36,502 bases of DNA from Pseudomonadota bacterium. GTDB taxonomy: Bacteria > Pseudomonadota > Gammaproteobacteria > Xanthomonadales > Xanthomonadaceae. Below the pieces are notes generated by a model, which did no database searches, had not been told where the DNA came from, and saw nothing but the letters and a program-made list of their open reading frames with translations. The stretch is taken from assembly GCA_023393895.1 (NCBI GenBank), contig JAEXBT010000127.1:1-36502 (forward strand), read 5' to 3'. The position numbers and the translations under genes are program-made. Positions 8,624 through 17,800 of this stretch are shown here, in pieces; within the stretch, counting starts at the first letter, position 1; every line of letters begins with the position of its first letter.

Positions 8624-8710
8624 GGCGGATTCCTCTTGGGTGAGTGGGCGATGATGTGGCCCTTGGATGACAGGCTGCGTCGTGGCGAGGCCGCGGTCAC
8701 CGGCCGGAAG

Positions 8711-9505
8711 TCATGGGCCCTGCGTGTCACGGCCGACAGGGCGACGGAACGGCAGCACGGTGCCCGTGTTGCCATGAGTCTCGTCGCGCCGCCAGAGAAC
8801 GGGCACGTCATCCGGCCGTTGCGGTTCCAGCATCGCCGCCTCCTGCGCCCGCAGCTCGGCCTCGGCTTCCTCTTCCAGTTCCCAGCTGTACTTGCGGCGC
8901 GGCGGCAGCGGATCAACGCGGCGAAACAGCATCGCGGCCAGTGCGCCAGCCAAGCCGCCGCCCAGATGCGATTGCCAGCTCACGCCAGGCTCCTGCGGCA
9001 ATACAGACAGCAACATCCCGCCGTAGAACAGGAAGGCCAGCATGCCGGCGGCGATCGCGGCGCGGTCACGGCGCAGCAGGCCGAGCACGAAGATCATGAA
9101 GGCGAGCCCGTGCGTCACGCCGCTGGCGCCGAGGTGGCGTTCGCCCACTTCGCCCAAGGCCCAGGCACCAAGTCCCGAACCCAGCCAGAGCAGCGGCAGC
9201 GCACGCAGCGTGGCGCGCGGGGACACGCTGCCGGCGAGCGTGCCCAGCATCAGCAGGGCGATACTGTTCATTGCCAGATGCGTGGGACTGCCATGCAACA
9301 GCGGCGCCGTCAGTACGCCGATCAGTCCCGGCCATTCGCGCGGCGCGACCGCGAAGGCGCGGAAAGCGAAGCCGCCCTGCGCGAAGAACACCACCACGAC
9401 CAGCAGCACCGCGGCCAGGCTCAGATTGAACGCGCGCAGCAGGCGGGCGCGATCATGCCTGCGTTGCGCGGGCGTGTCGGGGATGTCGTGCTGCGGCAGG
9501 TCCAT
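8711..9505 (-). CDS. Rhomboid family intramembrane serine protease
   Basis: 264-residue membrane protein with about six hydrophobic segments. The rhomboid hallmarks are present: HGSPTHLAMN at residues 71-80, catalytic Ser128 in GASG, and catalytic His180 in SWQSHLGGGLAGAL. This predicts cleavage of single-pass membrane proteins within the bilayer. Past the last helix there is a cytoplasmic tail of about 65 residues, first acidic (WELEEEAEAELRAQEA) and then basic, which is not part of the rhomboid core. The ATG at 9505 was chosen because upstream in-frame sequence would enter the divergent rlmI gene. It is separated from rlmI by a 59-base divergent promoter region. Substrates unknown. Confidence 0.9.
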   Translation of the reverse strand: MDLPQHDIPDTPAQRRHDRARLLRAFNLSLAAVLLVVVVFFAQGGFAFRAFAVAPREWPGLIGVLTAPLLHGSPTHLAMNSIALLMLGTLAGSVSPRATLRALPLLWLGSGLGAWALGEVGERHLGASGVTHGLAFMIFVLGLLRRDRAAIAAGMLAFLFYGGMLLSVLPQEPGVSWQSHLGGGLAGALAAMLFRRVDPLPPRRKYSWELEEEAEAELRAQEAAMLEPQRPDDVPVLWRRDETHGNTGTVLPFRRPVGRDTQGP

Positions 9506-9552
9506 GGCGAAGATGTGGCGGCCGCCGCGCCGATTGCAAGGCGGCCGGCGCG

Positions 9553-9558
9553 TAAAAT
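9553..9558 (+). promoter_or_regulatory. Candidate -10 element of rlmI, 6 nt before the start codon
   Basis: TAAAAT (5 of 6 matches to TATAAT) ends exactly 6 bases before the rlmI ATG. Transcription would then begin at or next to the A of the ATG, giving a leaderless mRNA. No convincing -35 sits at 17 bases; no Shine-Dalgarno sequence is present. Confidence 0.45.
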
Positions 9559-9564
9559 GCCCGG

Positions 9565-10746
9565 ATGAACGAAGCCCTGCCCGTGGTGCGCCTGAAGAAT
9601 GCGTGGAAATCCACCCATCCGTGGATCTTCCAGCGGCTGGTCGAGAAGCCCGCGCAGAAGCCGAAGCCCGGCAGCATCGTCGAGGTGCGCGGCGTGGATG
9701 GCGCATGGATCGGCCGCGGTTTCTACAACGGCCATTCGCGGATCGCGTTGCGGATGCTCGATGCCGATCCGGACGCGCGCATCGATGCCAGCTGGTTCGC
9801 CCAGCGGATCGGCGAGGCGGTGCGCCTGCGTCGGGAGATCCTGCGGCTGGACGAAACCACCAATGCCTGGCGTGTCTTCCACAGCGAGGGCGATGGCATC
9901 AGCGGGCTGGTGGTCGATCGTTATGACGACCTGCTGGTGGTGGGCTTCTTCAGTGCCGGCGCGTGGCGGCATCGCGACATCATCTTCAACGCCTTGCGCG
10001 AGCACTTCCCCGGCTGCCGCTTCCACAGCTTCGCCGACGAGCATGTGCAGAAGCAGGAGAGCTTCGATTACCGCGACACCCTCGGCACCGAGCCGGCGGT
10101 GATCGTCGAGCACGGCATCCGCTTCCGCGCCGATCCGGCCGGTGCGCACAAGACCGGCTTCTTCGCCGACCAGCGCGAGAACCGCGAATGGCTGTCGCAC
10201 CAGTGCAGCGGCAAGCGTGTGCTGGACCTGTGCTGCAACACCGGCGGCTTCGGCGTGTACGCAGCGGTGCGTGGTGCCGAGGAAGTGGTCGGCGTGGACA
10301 TCGACCCGGCGGTGCTGGAGATCGCCCGCGGCAACGCCAAGCTCAACGGGTTGCATGGCAAGGCGATGCCGCGCTTCGTGCAGGCCGACATCTTCCCGTG
10401 GCTGCGCGATGCAGCCGCCAACGGCGAACGCTTCGACGTGGTCATCCTGGACCCGGCCAAGATGACGCGCGACCGCGCGCAGGTGATCCCGGCGCTCAAG
10501 AAATACCTCGACATGAACAAGGCGGCACTGGGCGTAGTGAAGCCGGGTGGCCTGTTCGCCACCTTCTCCTGCACTGGCCTGGTCAGCGAGGAGCAGTTCC
10601 TCGACATGCTGCGCCGCGCGGCGTTCTATGCGGGCCGGACCGTGCAGGTGCTGAAGGTGGCGGGCGCGGGCCCCGACCATCCGTGGCTGGCGCAGGTGCC
10701 CGAGTCGCGCTACCTCAAGGCGGTGTTCTGCCGCGTGCTGGATTGA
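9565..10746 (+). CDS. rlmI: 23S rRNA (cytosine-1962-C5) methyltransferase-like protein RlmI
   Basis: SAM-dependent RNA methyltransferase of 393 residues (E. coli RlmI is of nearly the same length). The N-terminal PUA domain begins with KNAWKSTHPWIF; a central EEHD-like domain follows; the C-terminal Rossmann methyltransferase has KTGFFADQRENR at residues 196-207, motif I DLCCNTGGFG at 221-230, the acidic DIDP at 245-248, and motif IV DPAKM at 296-300 (DPPK is more usual). Cys336 in FSCTG is the expected catalytic cysteine region. It acts on the large ribosomal subunit RNA. The gene stands alone and diverges from the rhomboid gene. Confidence 0.9.
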   Translation: MNEALPVVRLKNAWKSTHPWIFQRLVEKPAQKPKPGSIVEVRGVDGAWIGRGFYNGHSRIALRMLDADPDARIDASWFAQRIGEAVRLRREILRLDETTNAWRVFHSEGDGISGLVVDRYDDLLVVGFFSAGAWRHRDIIFNALREHFPGCRFHSFADEHVQKQESFDYRDTLGTEPAVIVEHGIRFRADPAGAHKTGFFADQRENREWLSHQCSGKRVLDLCCNTGGFGVYAAVRGAEEVVGVDIDPAVLEIARGNAKLNGLHGKAMPRFVQADIFPWLRDAAANGERFDVVILDPAKMTRDRAQVIPALKKYLDMNKAALGVVKPGGLFATFSCTGLVSEEQFLDMLRRAAFYAGRTVQVLKVAGAGPDHPWLAQVPESRYLKAVFCRVLD

Positions 10747-10833
10747 GCCGCTAGCCGCCCGATGGATTAAGCGCGGCGAAAGCTTGCGCGCGCAGTCTGC
10801 CTCCAGCACCGCAGGAGCGGCGGAGGAATCGAG

Positions 10834-11559
10834 ATGAACGCAACGATGGACGAGGCCCCGGCGATGGTCCGGGTCTGGGATCTGCCGACGCGACTGGTCC
10901 ACTGGTCGCTGCTGGCGATGTTTGTGGGCGCGTGGCTGACCCGCGAGGGCGATGGCCAGCGCATGCTGCACCTGCTGTTCGGCTACAGCCTGTTCGGGCT
11001 GGTGCTGTTTCGCATCGTCTGGGGTTTCATCGGCAGCCGTCATGCGCGGTTTGCCGATTTCGTGCGTGGCCCCGGCGCGGCCATGGGCTATCTGCGCGGC
11101 CGGGTGGCGCGGGTGGTCGGCCACAATCCGGCCGGCGCGGCCGCGATCATCCTGTTCCTGCTGTTCGGGCTTGGCTCCGGCATCACCGGCTGGTGGATGG
11201 CGAGCGGTCGCGGCGAGAGCGTGGAGGAACTGCACGAACTCTTCGCCAACGGGTTCCTGGCGCTTGCGGTCATGCACGTGCTCGGCGTGCTCTGGAGCGG
11301 CTGGCGCCATCGCGAGAACCTGGTGCGTGGCATGATCGATGGGCGCAAGCGCGGCGCCGGCAGCGATGCGATTGGATCCAACCGGCCGTTGGCGGCGCTG
11401 CTGCTGCTGGCGGCACTCGGCGGTTTCTGGGCGTGGGGCTGGCAGCGTCCGCAGTTGCCTTTCGGCCTGTCGGCCGGCGTCGAGCAGGAGGAGGGCGAAG
11501 GACATGGCGCAGGTGGCATCGAGCGCGAACATCATGACGAAGACGGCGACGACGACTGA
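10834..11559 (+). CDS. Cytochrome b561 / Ni,Fe-hydrogenase b-type family protein with His/acidic tail
   Basis: 241-residue membrane cytochrome with four to five hydrophobic helices. Candidate heme ligands are His23 (RLVHWSLL), His46 (MLHLLFGY), His134 and His148 (AVMHVLGVLW), consistent with a bis-heme b quinol-linked cytochrome of the PF01292 type. After the last helix, residues 217-241 form a strongly acidic, His-containing tail (four Glu/Asp runs, three His) that could bind metal. A good ribosome binding site GGAGGA precedes the ATG. The response regulator gene starts 10 bases after the stop, so it likely heads the metal-efflux operon. A usual partner such as a diheme cytochrome c is absent here; the electron acceptor is unknown. 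Confidence 0.85.
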   Translation: MNATMDEAPAMVRVWDLPTRLVHWSLLAMFVGAWLTREGDGQRMLHLLFGYSLFGLVLFRIVWGFIGSRHARFADFVRGPGAAMGYLRGRVARVVGHNPAGAAAIILFLLFGLGSGITGWWMASGRGESVEELHELFANGFLALAVMHVLGVLWSGWRHRENLVRGMIDGRKRGAGSDAIGSNRPLAALLLLAALGGFWAWGWQRPQLPFGLSAGVEQEEGEGHGAGGIEREHHDEDGDDD

Positions 11560-11568
11560 CCCGGGCAC

Positions 11569-12240
11569 ATGGCGATGCGGCTGCTGATCGTCGAGGATTC
11601 GCCGGTGCTGGCCGATGCGTTGAAGGCCAGCCTGGCACGCGAGGGCTACAGCTGCGATCACGCGGCGGACGGAATCGCCGCCGCCGCGTTCCTGGCCCGG
11701 CATGACTACGACTTGGTGGTGCTGGACTGGATGCTGCCGCGCCGCGAGGGCATCGACGTGCTGCGCGACCTGCGACGCAAGGGTGGCCGTGCCAGGGTAC
11801 TGATGCTGTCGGCGCGCGACCAGGTCGGTGATCGCGTGGCTGCGCTGGACGCCGGTGCAGACGATTATCTGGTCAAGCCGTTCGCGCTGAACGAGCTGCT
11901 GGCGCGGTTGCGCGCGCTGGCGCGGCGGCCACCCGAATCGGGCGATGCCACACTCGCGCATCGCGGGCTTGAAGTCGACCTCAACGCCCGGCGTGCGCGT
12001 TGGCAGGGCAGCGACCTGATGCTGACGCCCAAGGAGTACGCGCTGCTGGAACTGCTGATGCGCGAGCGTGGGCGCGTGCTCTCGCGAACGCAGGTCTTCG
12101 ACCGGCTGTACGACAGCGCGAGCGAGGCCTCCGACAAGGTGGTCGAGGTGATCGTCAGCACGCTGCGGACCAAGCTCGCCAAGGCGGGCGTGCCGGACCT
12201 GATCGAGACCCGCCGCGGATTCGGCTATGTCATCGACTGA
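11569..12240 (+). CDS. OmpR/PhoB-type response regulator of the metal-efflux locus
   Basis: 223-residue response regulator. The receiver domain shows the acidic pair at residues 10 and nearby, phospho-acceptor Asp53 (VVLDWMLPRREG), and Lys103 in DDYLVKPFALNELL. The C-terminal winged helix spans about 130-222 (LTPKEYALLELL through TRRGFGYVID). It overlaps the sensor kinase gene by 14 bases and is 10 bases downstream of cytochrome b561. It very likely activates the adjacent RND export genes in response to the kinase, as CusR or CzcR do; the metal is inferred, not seen. ATGs at 11569 and 11575 are both possible starts. Confidence 0.93.
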   Translation: MAMRLLIVEDSPVLADALKASLAREGYSCDHAADGIAAAAFLARHDYDLVVLDWMLPRREGIDVLRDLRRKGGRARVLMLSARDQVGDRVAALDAGADDYLVKPFALNELLARLRALARRPPESGDATLAHRGLEVDLNARRARWQGSDLMLTPKEYALLELLMRERGRVLSRTQVFDRLYDSASEASDKVVEVIVSTLRTKLAKAGVPDLIETRRGFGYVID

Positions 12241-13591
12241 CACGCGCGGCTGGTCGTTGCAGCGACGCCTGGCCTGGCAGCTGGTGCTCGGGATCGGTCT
12301 GCTGCTTGGCGGCCTGTTTCTGGTGCTTGACCTTTTGGTGGATCAGGCCATGTATCGCCGACTGGATCAGTTCCTCGACACCCGTGCGCAGTCGCTCGCG
12401 GCGGGCATCGTGCGCCACGACGATGAGGAGCTGGAAGGCCTGCTGGCCGGTTATGACATGGCCGGTCATGACGACTTCTTCGCCGTGTACGCCGATGATG
12501 GGCGACTGCGGCTGGCCTCTTCCAACAGCGGTCCGCGCCCGTTGTCAGCCGGGCCGCAACGTGATTCGCCCCACTTCCAAAACGTGTATCTGCCCGATGG
12601 CCATCGCGGTCGGGCGGTGGAGGTGCGTCTGGGTGACGGCGGCTGGCTGGTGATGGCCACCGAGCGCGAAAGCTGGGATCGCACCGAGCGGGCCATGCAT
12701 GGCGTGCTGCTGCTGGGCACGCTGGTGGCGACGGCATTGGCTGTCCTGCTGTGCCTGTGGCTGCTTCGCAAGGCGTTCGTGCACATGCGCGAGGATGGTG
12801 ACCGCCTCGCGCAGCTCCGGCCCGGCGATGCGCTGCCGCCGCTTGCCAACGTGCCGATCGAGGTCAAGCCTTATGCGCGTGCCGTGCGCGAAGCAATGCA
12901 GCGACTGATGGATGCGGTGGAGCGCGAACGCCGCTTCTCGCGCAACATCGCCCATGAAATGCGCACGCCACTGGCCGAGGTGCGCGCCAGCGCCGAACAC
13001 GCACTCGTGTCGGGGGACGCCGAGGCGGCGCGCCGCGGGCTCGACCATGTGTTGGCGGCCAATGCGCGCATGGAGCGCGGCATGGCCGCCCTGCTGGCAC
13101 TGGTGCGCTACGAGTCCGGGCAGGATGCGCCCGCACCCGATCCGCTCGACCTCGTCGCGCTGGTGCGGCAGCAGGCGCGCAGCCTGGGGCAGGCCGAGGG
13201 GTTCGATGTCGCCACGCGTTTCGACTTCGAACTGCCGGGCGCATTATGGATCCACAGCGATGCCGGGATGCTGGAGCGCATCCTCACCAATCTGCTGCAC
13301 AACGCCCACGAATACGGGGACCGCGACACGGCGGTGCGCGTGGGCATGCACGAATCCGGGTGGGGCTGGTCGCTGGAGATCCGCAATGCAGCGTCGGGGG
13401 TCGATGCCACGGATCTGTCCCGGTTCGGTGAACGCTACTGGCGCGGCGCAGGGGAGGATGCCGACGCCACTCACGCCGGACTCGGGGTGGCGCTGTCGTC
13501 GGCCATGGCCCACGCACTCGGCCTGCGGCTGTCGCATCGGATGGAGCACGGCGAAGTCGTCGCCACGCTCGGAGACTTCGCGGCGCTGTGA
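12227..13591 (+). CDS. Sensor histidine kinase (QseC/CusS-like) with altered G1 box
   Basis: 454-residue kinase. Transmembrane helix one at about 18-40, a periplasmic sensor of about 115 residues containing His64, His81, His116 and His126, helix two at about 159-180, then HisKA with phospho-acceptor His243 (FSRNIAHEMRTPLAEVR) and the ATPase domain with N box Asn359 (LTNLLHNAHEYGD). Where most kinases have DxGxG (G1 box), this protein reads EIRNAASGVD, with Asn in place of the ADP-contacting Asp; the later G2-like GLGVALSSAMA is present. Similar Asn variants occur in some proteobacterial efflux-linked kinases, from memory. The start overlaps the regulator by 14 bases. Likely senses periplasmic metal. 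Confidence 0.9.
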   Translation: MSSTDTRGWSLQRRLAWQLVLGIGLLLGGLFLVLDLLVDQAMYRRLDQFLDTRAQSLAAGIVRHDDEELEGLLAGYDMAGHDDFFAVYADDGRLRLASSNSGPRPLSAGPQRDSPHFQNVYLPDGHRGRAVEVRLGDGGWLVMATERESWDRTERAMHGVLLLGTLVATALAVLLCLWLLRKAFVHMREDGDRLAQLRPGDALPPLANVPIEVKPYARAVREAMQRLMDAVERERRFSRNIAHEMRTPLAEVRASAEHALVSGDAEAARRGLDHVLAANARMERGMAALLALVRYESGQDAPAPDPLDLVALVRQQARSLGQAEGFDVATRFDFELPGALWIHSDAGMLERILTNLLHNAHEYGDRDTAVRVGMHESGWGWSLEIRNAASGVDATDLSRFGERYWRGAGEDADATHAGLGVALSSAMAHALGLRLSHRMEHGEVVATLGDFAAL

Positions 13592-13592
13592 A

Positions 13593-13616
13593 TGCGCGTG
13601 GCCTTAAGGTCGCGCA
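13593..13616. promoter_or_regulatory. Palindromic element between sensor kinase and adaptor gene
   Basis: In the 75-base gap after the kinase stop, TGCGCG (13593-13598) and CGCGCA (13611-13616) flank a perfect CCTTAAGG palindrome (13602-13609), though not symmetrically about it. This could be a regulator binding site for a separate promoter of the export genes, or an mRNA hairpin. It does not resemble the known CusR or CopR boxes that I can recall. Confidence 0.3.
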
Positions 13617-13666
13617 AAGCCAACGGCAGCACACTTAGTTGTTCTGTTTTCATCCCGGGGGCCGCC

Positions 13667-14797
13667 ATGTCTGCCTTGCGCTTCAAGCCGTTGCACTGGG
13701 TCCTGCTTGCCGCGATCGTCGCGGTCGTCGCGATGTTCTGTCTGCGGCGCCCCGACGGAGAACCCGAGGCTGCGTCCACGGTGCCGAAGGCCGACGCGGA
13801 AGGTCGTGTCAGCCTGTCCGCCACGCAGCGCGAGGCTTTGGGCATCCGGACCGTCGACGCCGAGCCTGCCGCGTACGTGCCGGTGACCGGCCTGCCGGCC
13901 GAAGCCATGCCACCGCTGGCGGCCAGCACCCAAGTCACCGTGCCGTTTGCCGGCGTGGTCACCCGCGTGCTGGTGGACGAAGGCGAGAGCGTGCGCCGCG
14001 GCCAGCCGCTGTTGCGCGTACAGAGCCGTGACCTGATCGCGGTGCAGGGCGACTTGGCGCGTGCCCGCGCAGAAGCCGGCGTGGCCGCCCAGCAGGCGCG
14101 TCGTGATGCCCTGCTCGAACGCGAAGGCCTGATCCCGGCGGCGCGTCGTGCCGAAAGCGCTGCCCGCGCTTCCGCCGCGGGCGCCAGCGTGGCAGAGGCG
14201 AACGCGCAGCTCTCTCAGCTGCGCCGCGCACCCGGCGGTCAACCCGGCGAATACGACATCCTCGCGCCCCAGGCCGGGGTGTTGTTGCGGCGCCAGGCGA
14301 TGCCGGGACAGGCGATGGCGGCGATGGCGCCGGCCTTCGTGATCGCCGACAGCCGCGAGCTCGATATCCAGTTCAACGCACCCGTGACCCTGCGCACGCA
14401 ATTGCGTCCGGGACTGAGCGTTGCCCTGCCTGATGGCAGCCGGGGCGAAGTGCTGGCGATTGGCGCCGATACCGATACCGCCAGCCAGATGCTGCGCCTC
14501 CGCGCGCGAGCCGAGGCGCCGGATGCACTGATCGCCGGCCAGCAGTTCGAGCTCACCCTGCTGTTGCCCGCCCCTCCAGAGTCGGTGAGCGTGCCGGCCA
14601 GCGCCTTGCTTCCGCATGGTGATCGCGACGTGCTGTATGTGGAGGACGCGGAAGGCCGCTTTCGCGGTCAGGTGGTGGAGCGCCTGGGTGGCGAGGGCGA
14701 TGCGGTGGTGGTGCGTGGCGCCGCGCTCGGCGCGGGAACCCGCGTCGTGACCAAGGGTGTCAGCGTGTTGAAATCGCTGGCGCCGGTGGCGGAGTAG
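13667..14797 (+). CDS. RND efflux periplasmic adaptor (membrane fusion protein, CusB/CzcB type)
   Basis: 376-residue adaptor linking the inner membrane RND pump to the outer membrane channel. An N-terminal hydrophobic anchor (residues 10-25) is followed by a short linker, barrel-sandwich/lipoyl half motif (VTVPFAGVVTRVLVDEGESVRRGQPLL), a coiled-coil hairpin rich in Ala and Arg (about 130-190), the second lipoyl half (DILAPQAGVLLRRQAMPGQ), and beta-barrel and membrane-proximal domains (VPASALLPHGDRDVLYV). No His- or Met-rich metal-binding segment is evident in the N-terminal region. A GGGGG stretch precedes the ATG at 13667. The RND gene follows after 3 bases. Confidence 0.9.
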   Translation: MSALRFKPLHWVLLAAIVAVVAMFCLRRPDGEPEAASTVPKADAEGRVSLSATQREALGIRTVDAEPAAYVPVTGLPAEAMPPLAASTQVTVPFAGVVTRVLVDEGESVRRGQPLLRVQSRDLIAVQGDLARARAEAGVAAQQARRDALLEREGLIPAARRAESAARASAAGASVAEANAQLSQLRRAPGGQPGEYDILAPQAGVLLRRQAMPGQAMAAMAPAFVIADSRELDIQFNAPVTLRTQLRPGLSVALPDGSRGEVLAIGADTDTASQMLRLRARAEAPDALIAGQQFELTLLLPAPPESVSVPASALLPHGDRDVLYVEDAEGRFRGQVVERLGGEGDAVVVRGAALGAGTRVVTKGVSVLKSLAPVAE

Positions 14798-14800
14798 GCC

Positions 14801-17800
14801 GTGCTGGCGCGACTGATCGAGTTCTCGCTGCGACAGCGCCTGCTGGTGCTGCTGGCCACCATAGGCATCGCGCTGGCGGGTTTCGTCGCCTTCATGCGCC
14901 TGCCCATCGACGCCTATCCGGACATCTCGCCCACCCAGGTCAAGATGATCCTGAAGGCACCCGGCATGACTCCGGAGGAAGTGGAAACGCGCGTGGTCAC
15001 GCCGCTGGAGATGGAACTGCTCGGCGTTCCGAACGCGGTCATGCTGCGCTCCACCGCGAAGTACGCCATCGCCGACATCACCCTCGATTTCGCCGAAGGC
15101 ACCGACATCTACTGGGCGCGGCAGCAGGTCGCCGAACGCCACGCCAACATCGCGCCGGACCTGCCTGCGGGCGTGGCGGGCGGACTGGCACCGATCTCCA
15201 CGCCGCTCTCCGACGTCTTCATGTTCACCGTCGAGGGCCCCTTGAGCCAGCAGGAAAAGCGCACGCTGCTGGACTGGACGCTCCGCCCGGCGCTACGCAC
15301 CCTGCCGGGGGTGGCCGATGTCAACGTACTCGGCGGCGAGGCCAGGAGTTTCGTCGTGGTGCCCGATCGCGCACGGCTTGTCGCCAATGGCCTGCACCTC
15401 GCCGACGTGGTGCAGGCGCTGGAACGCAACAACCGCAATGACGGTGCTGGACGCCTGACCGCCGGCGAGACGGCGCTGATCGTGCGTGCTGAAGGAGCGC
15501 TCTCCGGCGCGGACGACATCGGCAACGTGGTGGTCAAGTCCGGCATGCCGCCGTTGCGGATCCGCGACATCGCCCAGGTGCGGGTGGAAGCGATGACGCG
15601 CTATGGCGCGGTCACCCGCGACGGCACCGAGGAGGCGGTGCAGGGGATCGTGGTGGCGCTGCGCGGTGCCGATGCCTCCCAACTGGTCAAGCGCGTCGAG
15701 GCCCGGCTGGCCGAAATGCAGCCGACGCTGCCCGCGGGCGTGACCATCGTGCCCTTCTACAACCGCAGCACCCTGATCGAGCGCGCAGTCGGCACCGTGC
15801 AGAGTGCGCTGCTCGAGGCGACCGTGCTGGTGGTGATCCTGCTGCTGCTCTTCCTCGGCGAGTTCCGCGCGGCGGTGGTGGTGGCGCTGATGCTGCCGTT
15901 CGCCTCGCTGGCCACCTTCCTGCTGATGCGGCTGACCGGACAGAGCGCGAACCTGATGAGTCTGGGCGGCCTGGCCATCGCCATCGGCATGCTGGTCGAT
16001 GCCGCGGTGGTGGTGGTCGAAAACACCGTGACCCGGCTCGACCCGCACGCGCCCGGCGCCCACCTGCCGCGCCTACATCGCGTGTTCGCCGCGACCCATG
16101 AAGTGGCTACGCCGGTGGCCGCCGGGATGCTGATCATCGCGCTGACCTTCCTGCCATTGCTCACCCTGGAAGGACTGGAAGGCAAGCTGTTCGGGCCGGT
16201 CGCGCTGACCATCGTGTTCGCGCTCGGCGCATCGCTGTTGCTGTCGCTGACCTTCGTGCCGGTGCTTGCCTCGTTCGTGTTGAAGGAGCGCGCGCATGCC
16301 GAGCCTTGGCTGATGCGCAAGGTCGATGCCGTCTACCGACCATTGCTGGACAAGGCGCTGGCGCGACCGAAGGCGGCGTTCCTAGCGGCGGGTGTCGCGC
16401 TGCTGGTCGGTGCCATCGCCTATCTCGGCGTGGGCAAGAGCTTCATGCCGACCATGGATGAGGGCGATGTGCTGGTGCAGTTGATGAAATCACCGTCGAT
16501 CTCGCTCGAGCGCTCGGCCGAGATCGACCTCGCGGTCGAGCGCGCGATCAAGGCCGAGGTGCCCGAAGTCGACCATGTGGTCGCCCGCGTCGGCTCCGAC
16601 GAACTGGGCCTGGACCCGATGGGCCTCAACGAAACCGACATGTTCCTCAAACTCAAGCCCAAGGCGGAATGGCGCAAGCCGGACAAGGCGTGGCTGACCG
16701 GCCAGCTGCGCACAGTGCTCGATCGCTTCCCGGGCATCGAGTACGGCTTCACCCAGCCGATCGAGATGCGGGTTTCGGAGATGCTGACCGGCAGTCGCGG
16801 TGACTTGGCCATCAAGGTCTTCGGTGCCGATCTGGAGGTGCTCGGCGACCTGGCCGCGCGGATCGCCTCGACGGTAGAGAAGGTGGCGGGCGCGCAGGAC
16901 GTGCTGACCCAGACCACCGAGGGCATGGACTACCTGCGGGTGGATATCGATGCGCTGGCGGCGGGGCGGCTCGGGCTCGCGGTGGCCGACGTGCAGGACG
17001 AGCTGCGCGCGCAGGTCGAAGGCGTGGATGCCGGACTGGTGATCGAGCCCGACCGGCGCACGCCGGTGCTGGTGCGCGGCGCTACCGCGGTCCGGATGTC
17101 GCCGGCGCGTTTCGCGCAGGTGACCATCAGCCTGCCCGAAGGCGGGCAGGTGCCGCTGTCGTCGATTGCCCGCATCGTACCGGGCAGCGGGCCGGTCAAG
17201 GTCGGCCGCGAGAACGGATCACGCTACGCGCTGGTGCAGGCGAACGTCGCAGGTCGTGACCTGGTCGGCTTCGTCGAGGACGCCAAGACCGCCGTGGCGG
17301 CACAGGTCGCGTTGCCGGCTGGCTACCGCCTGGAGTGGGGTGGCCAGTTCGAGAACCAGCAGCGCGCGGCGGCACGGCTGGCGCTGGTGGTACCGGTGGC
17401 GCTCGCCCTGATCTTCGTGGTGCTGTTCATGACTTTCGGTTCGGCGCGGCAGGCGCTGCTGATCCTCGGCAACATCCCGTTCGCGCTGGTCGGCGGCGTG
17501 GTGGCGCTGTGGCTGTCCGGCCAGTACCTGTCGGTGCCGGCCTCGGTGGGCTTCATCGCCTTGCTCGGTGTCGCCGTGCTCAACGGCCTGGTGCTGGTGA
17601 CGCAGTTCAACCAGCTGCATGACCAAGGCCATGACATCAACACCGTGGTCCGCGAGGGCGCCTGGCGCCGCGTGCGTCCGGTGTTGATGACCGCCAGCAT
17701 CACCGCGCTCGGTCTGGTGCCGCTGCTGCTGGCCTCCGGCCCCGGTTCGGAGATCCAGCGGCCACTCGCCATCGTGGTGATCGGCGGACTGGTCAGCGCC

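Noticed and set aside
9421..12243. A 940-codon open frame on the minus strand across rlmI, cytochrome b561 and the response regulator
   Set aside because: It is antisense to three genes with clear family motifs, and its composition (His-, Gln-, Arg-rich) is typical of a frame opposite GC-rich codons. No domain or ribosome binding site supports it.
13604..15142. A 512-codon minus-strand open frame opposite the adaptor and RND genes
   Set aside because: Repetitive His/Arg/Gln composition, and the opposite strand encodes well-recognised adaptor and pump proteins.
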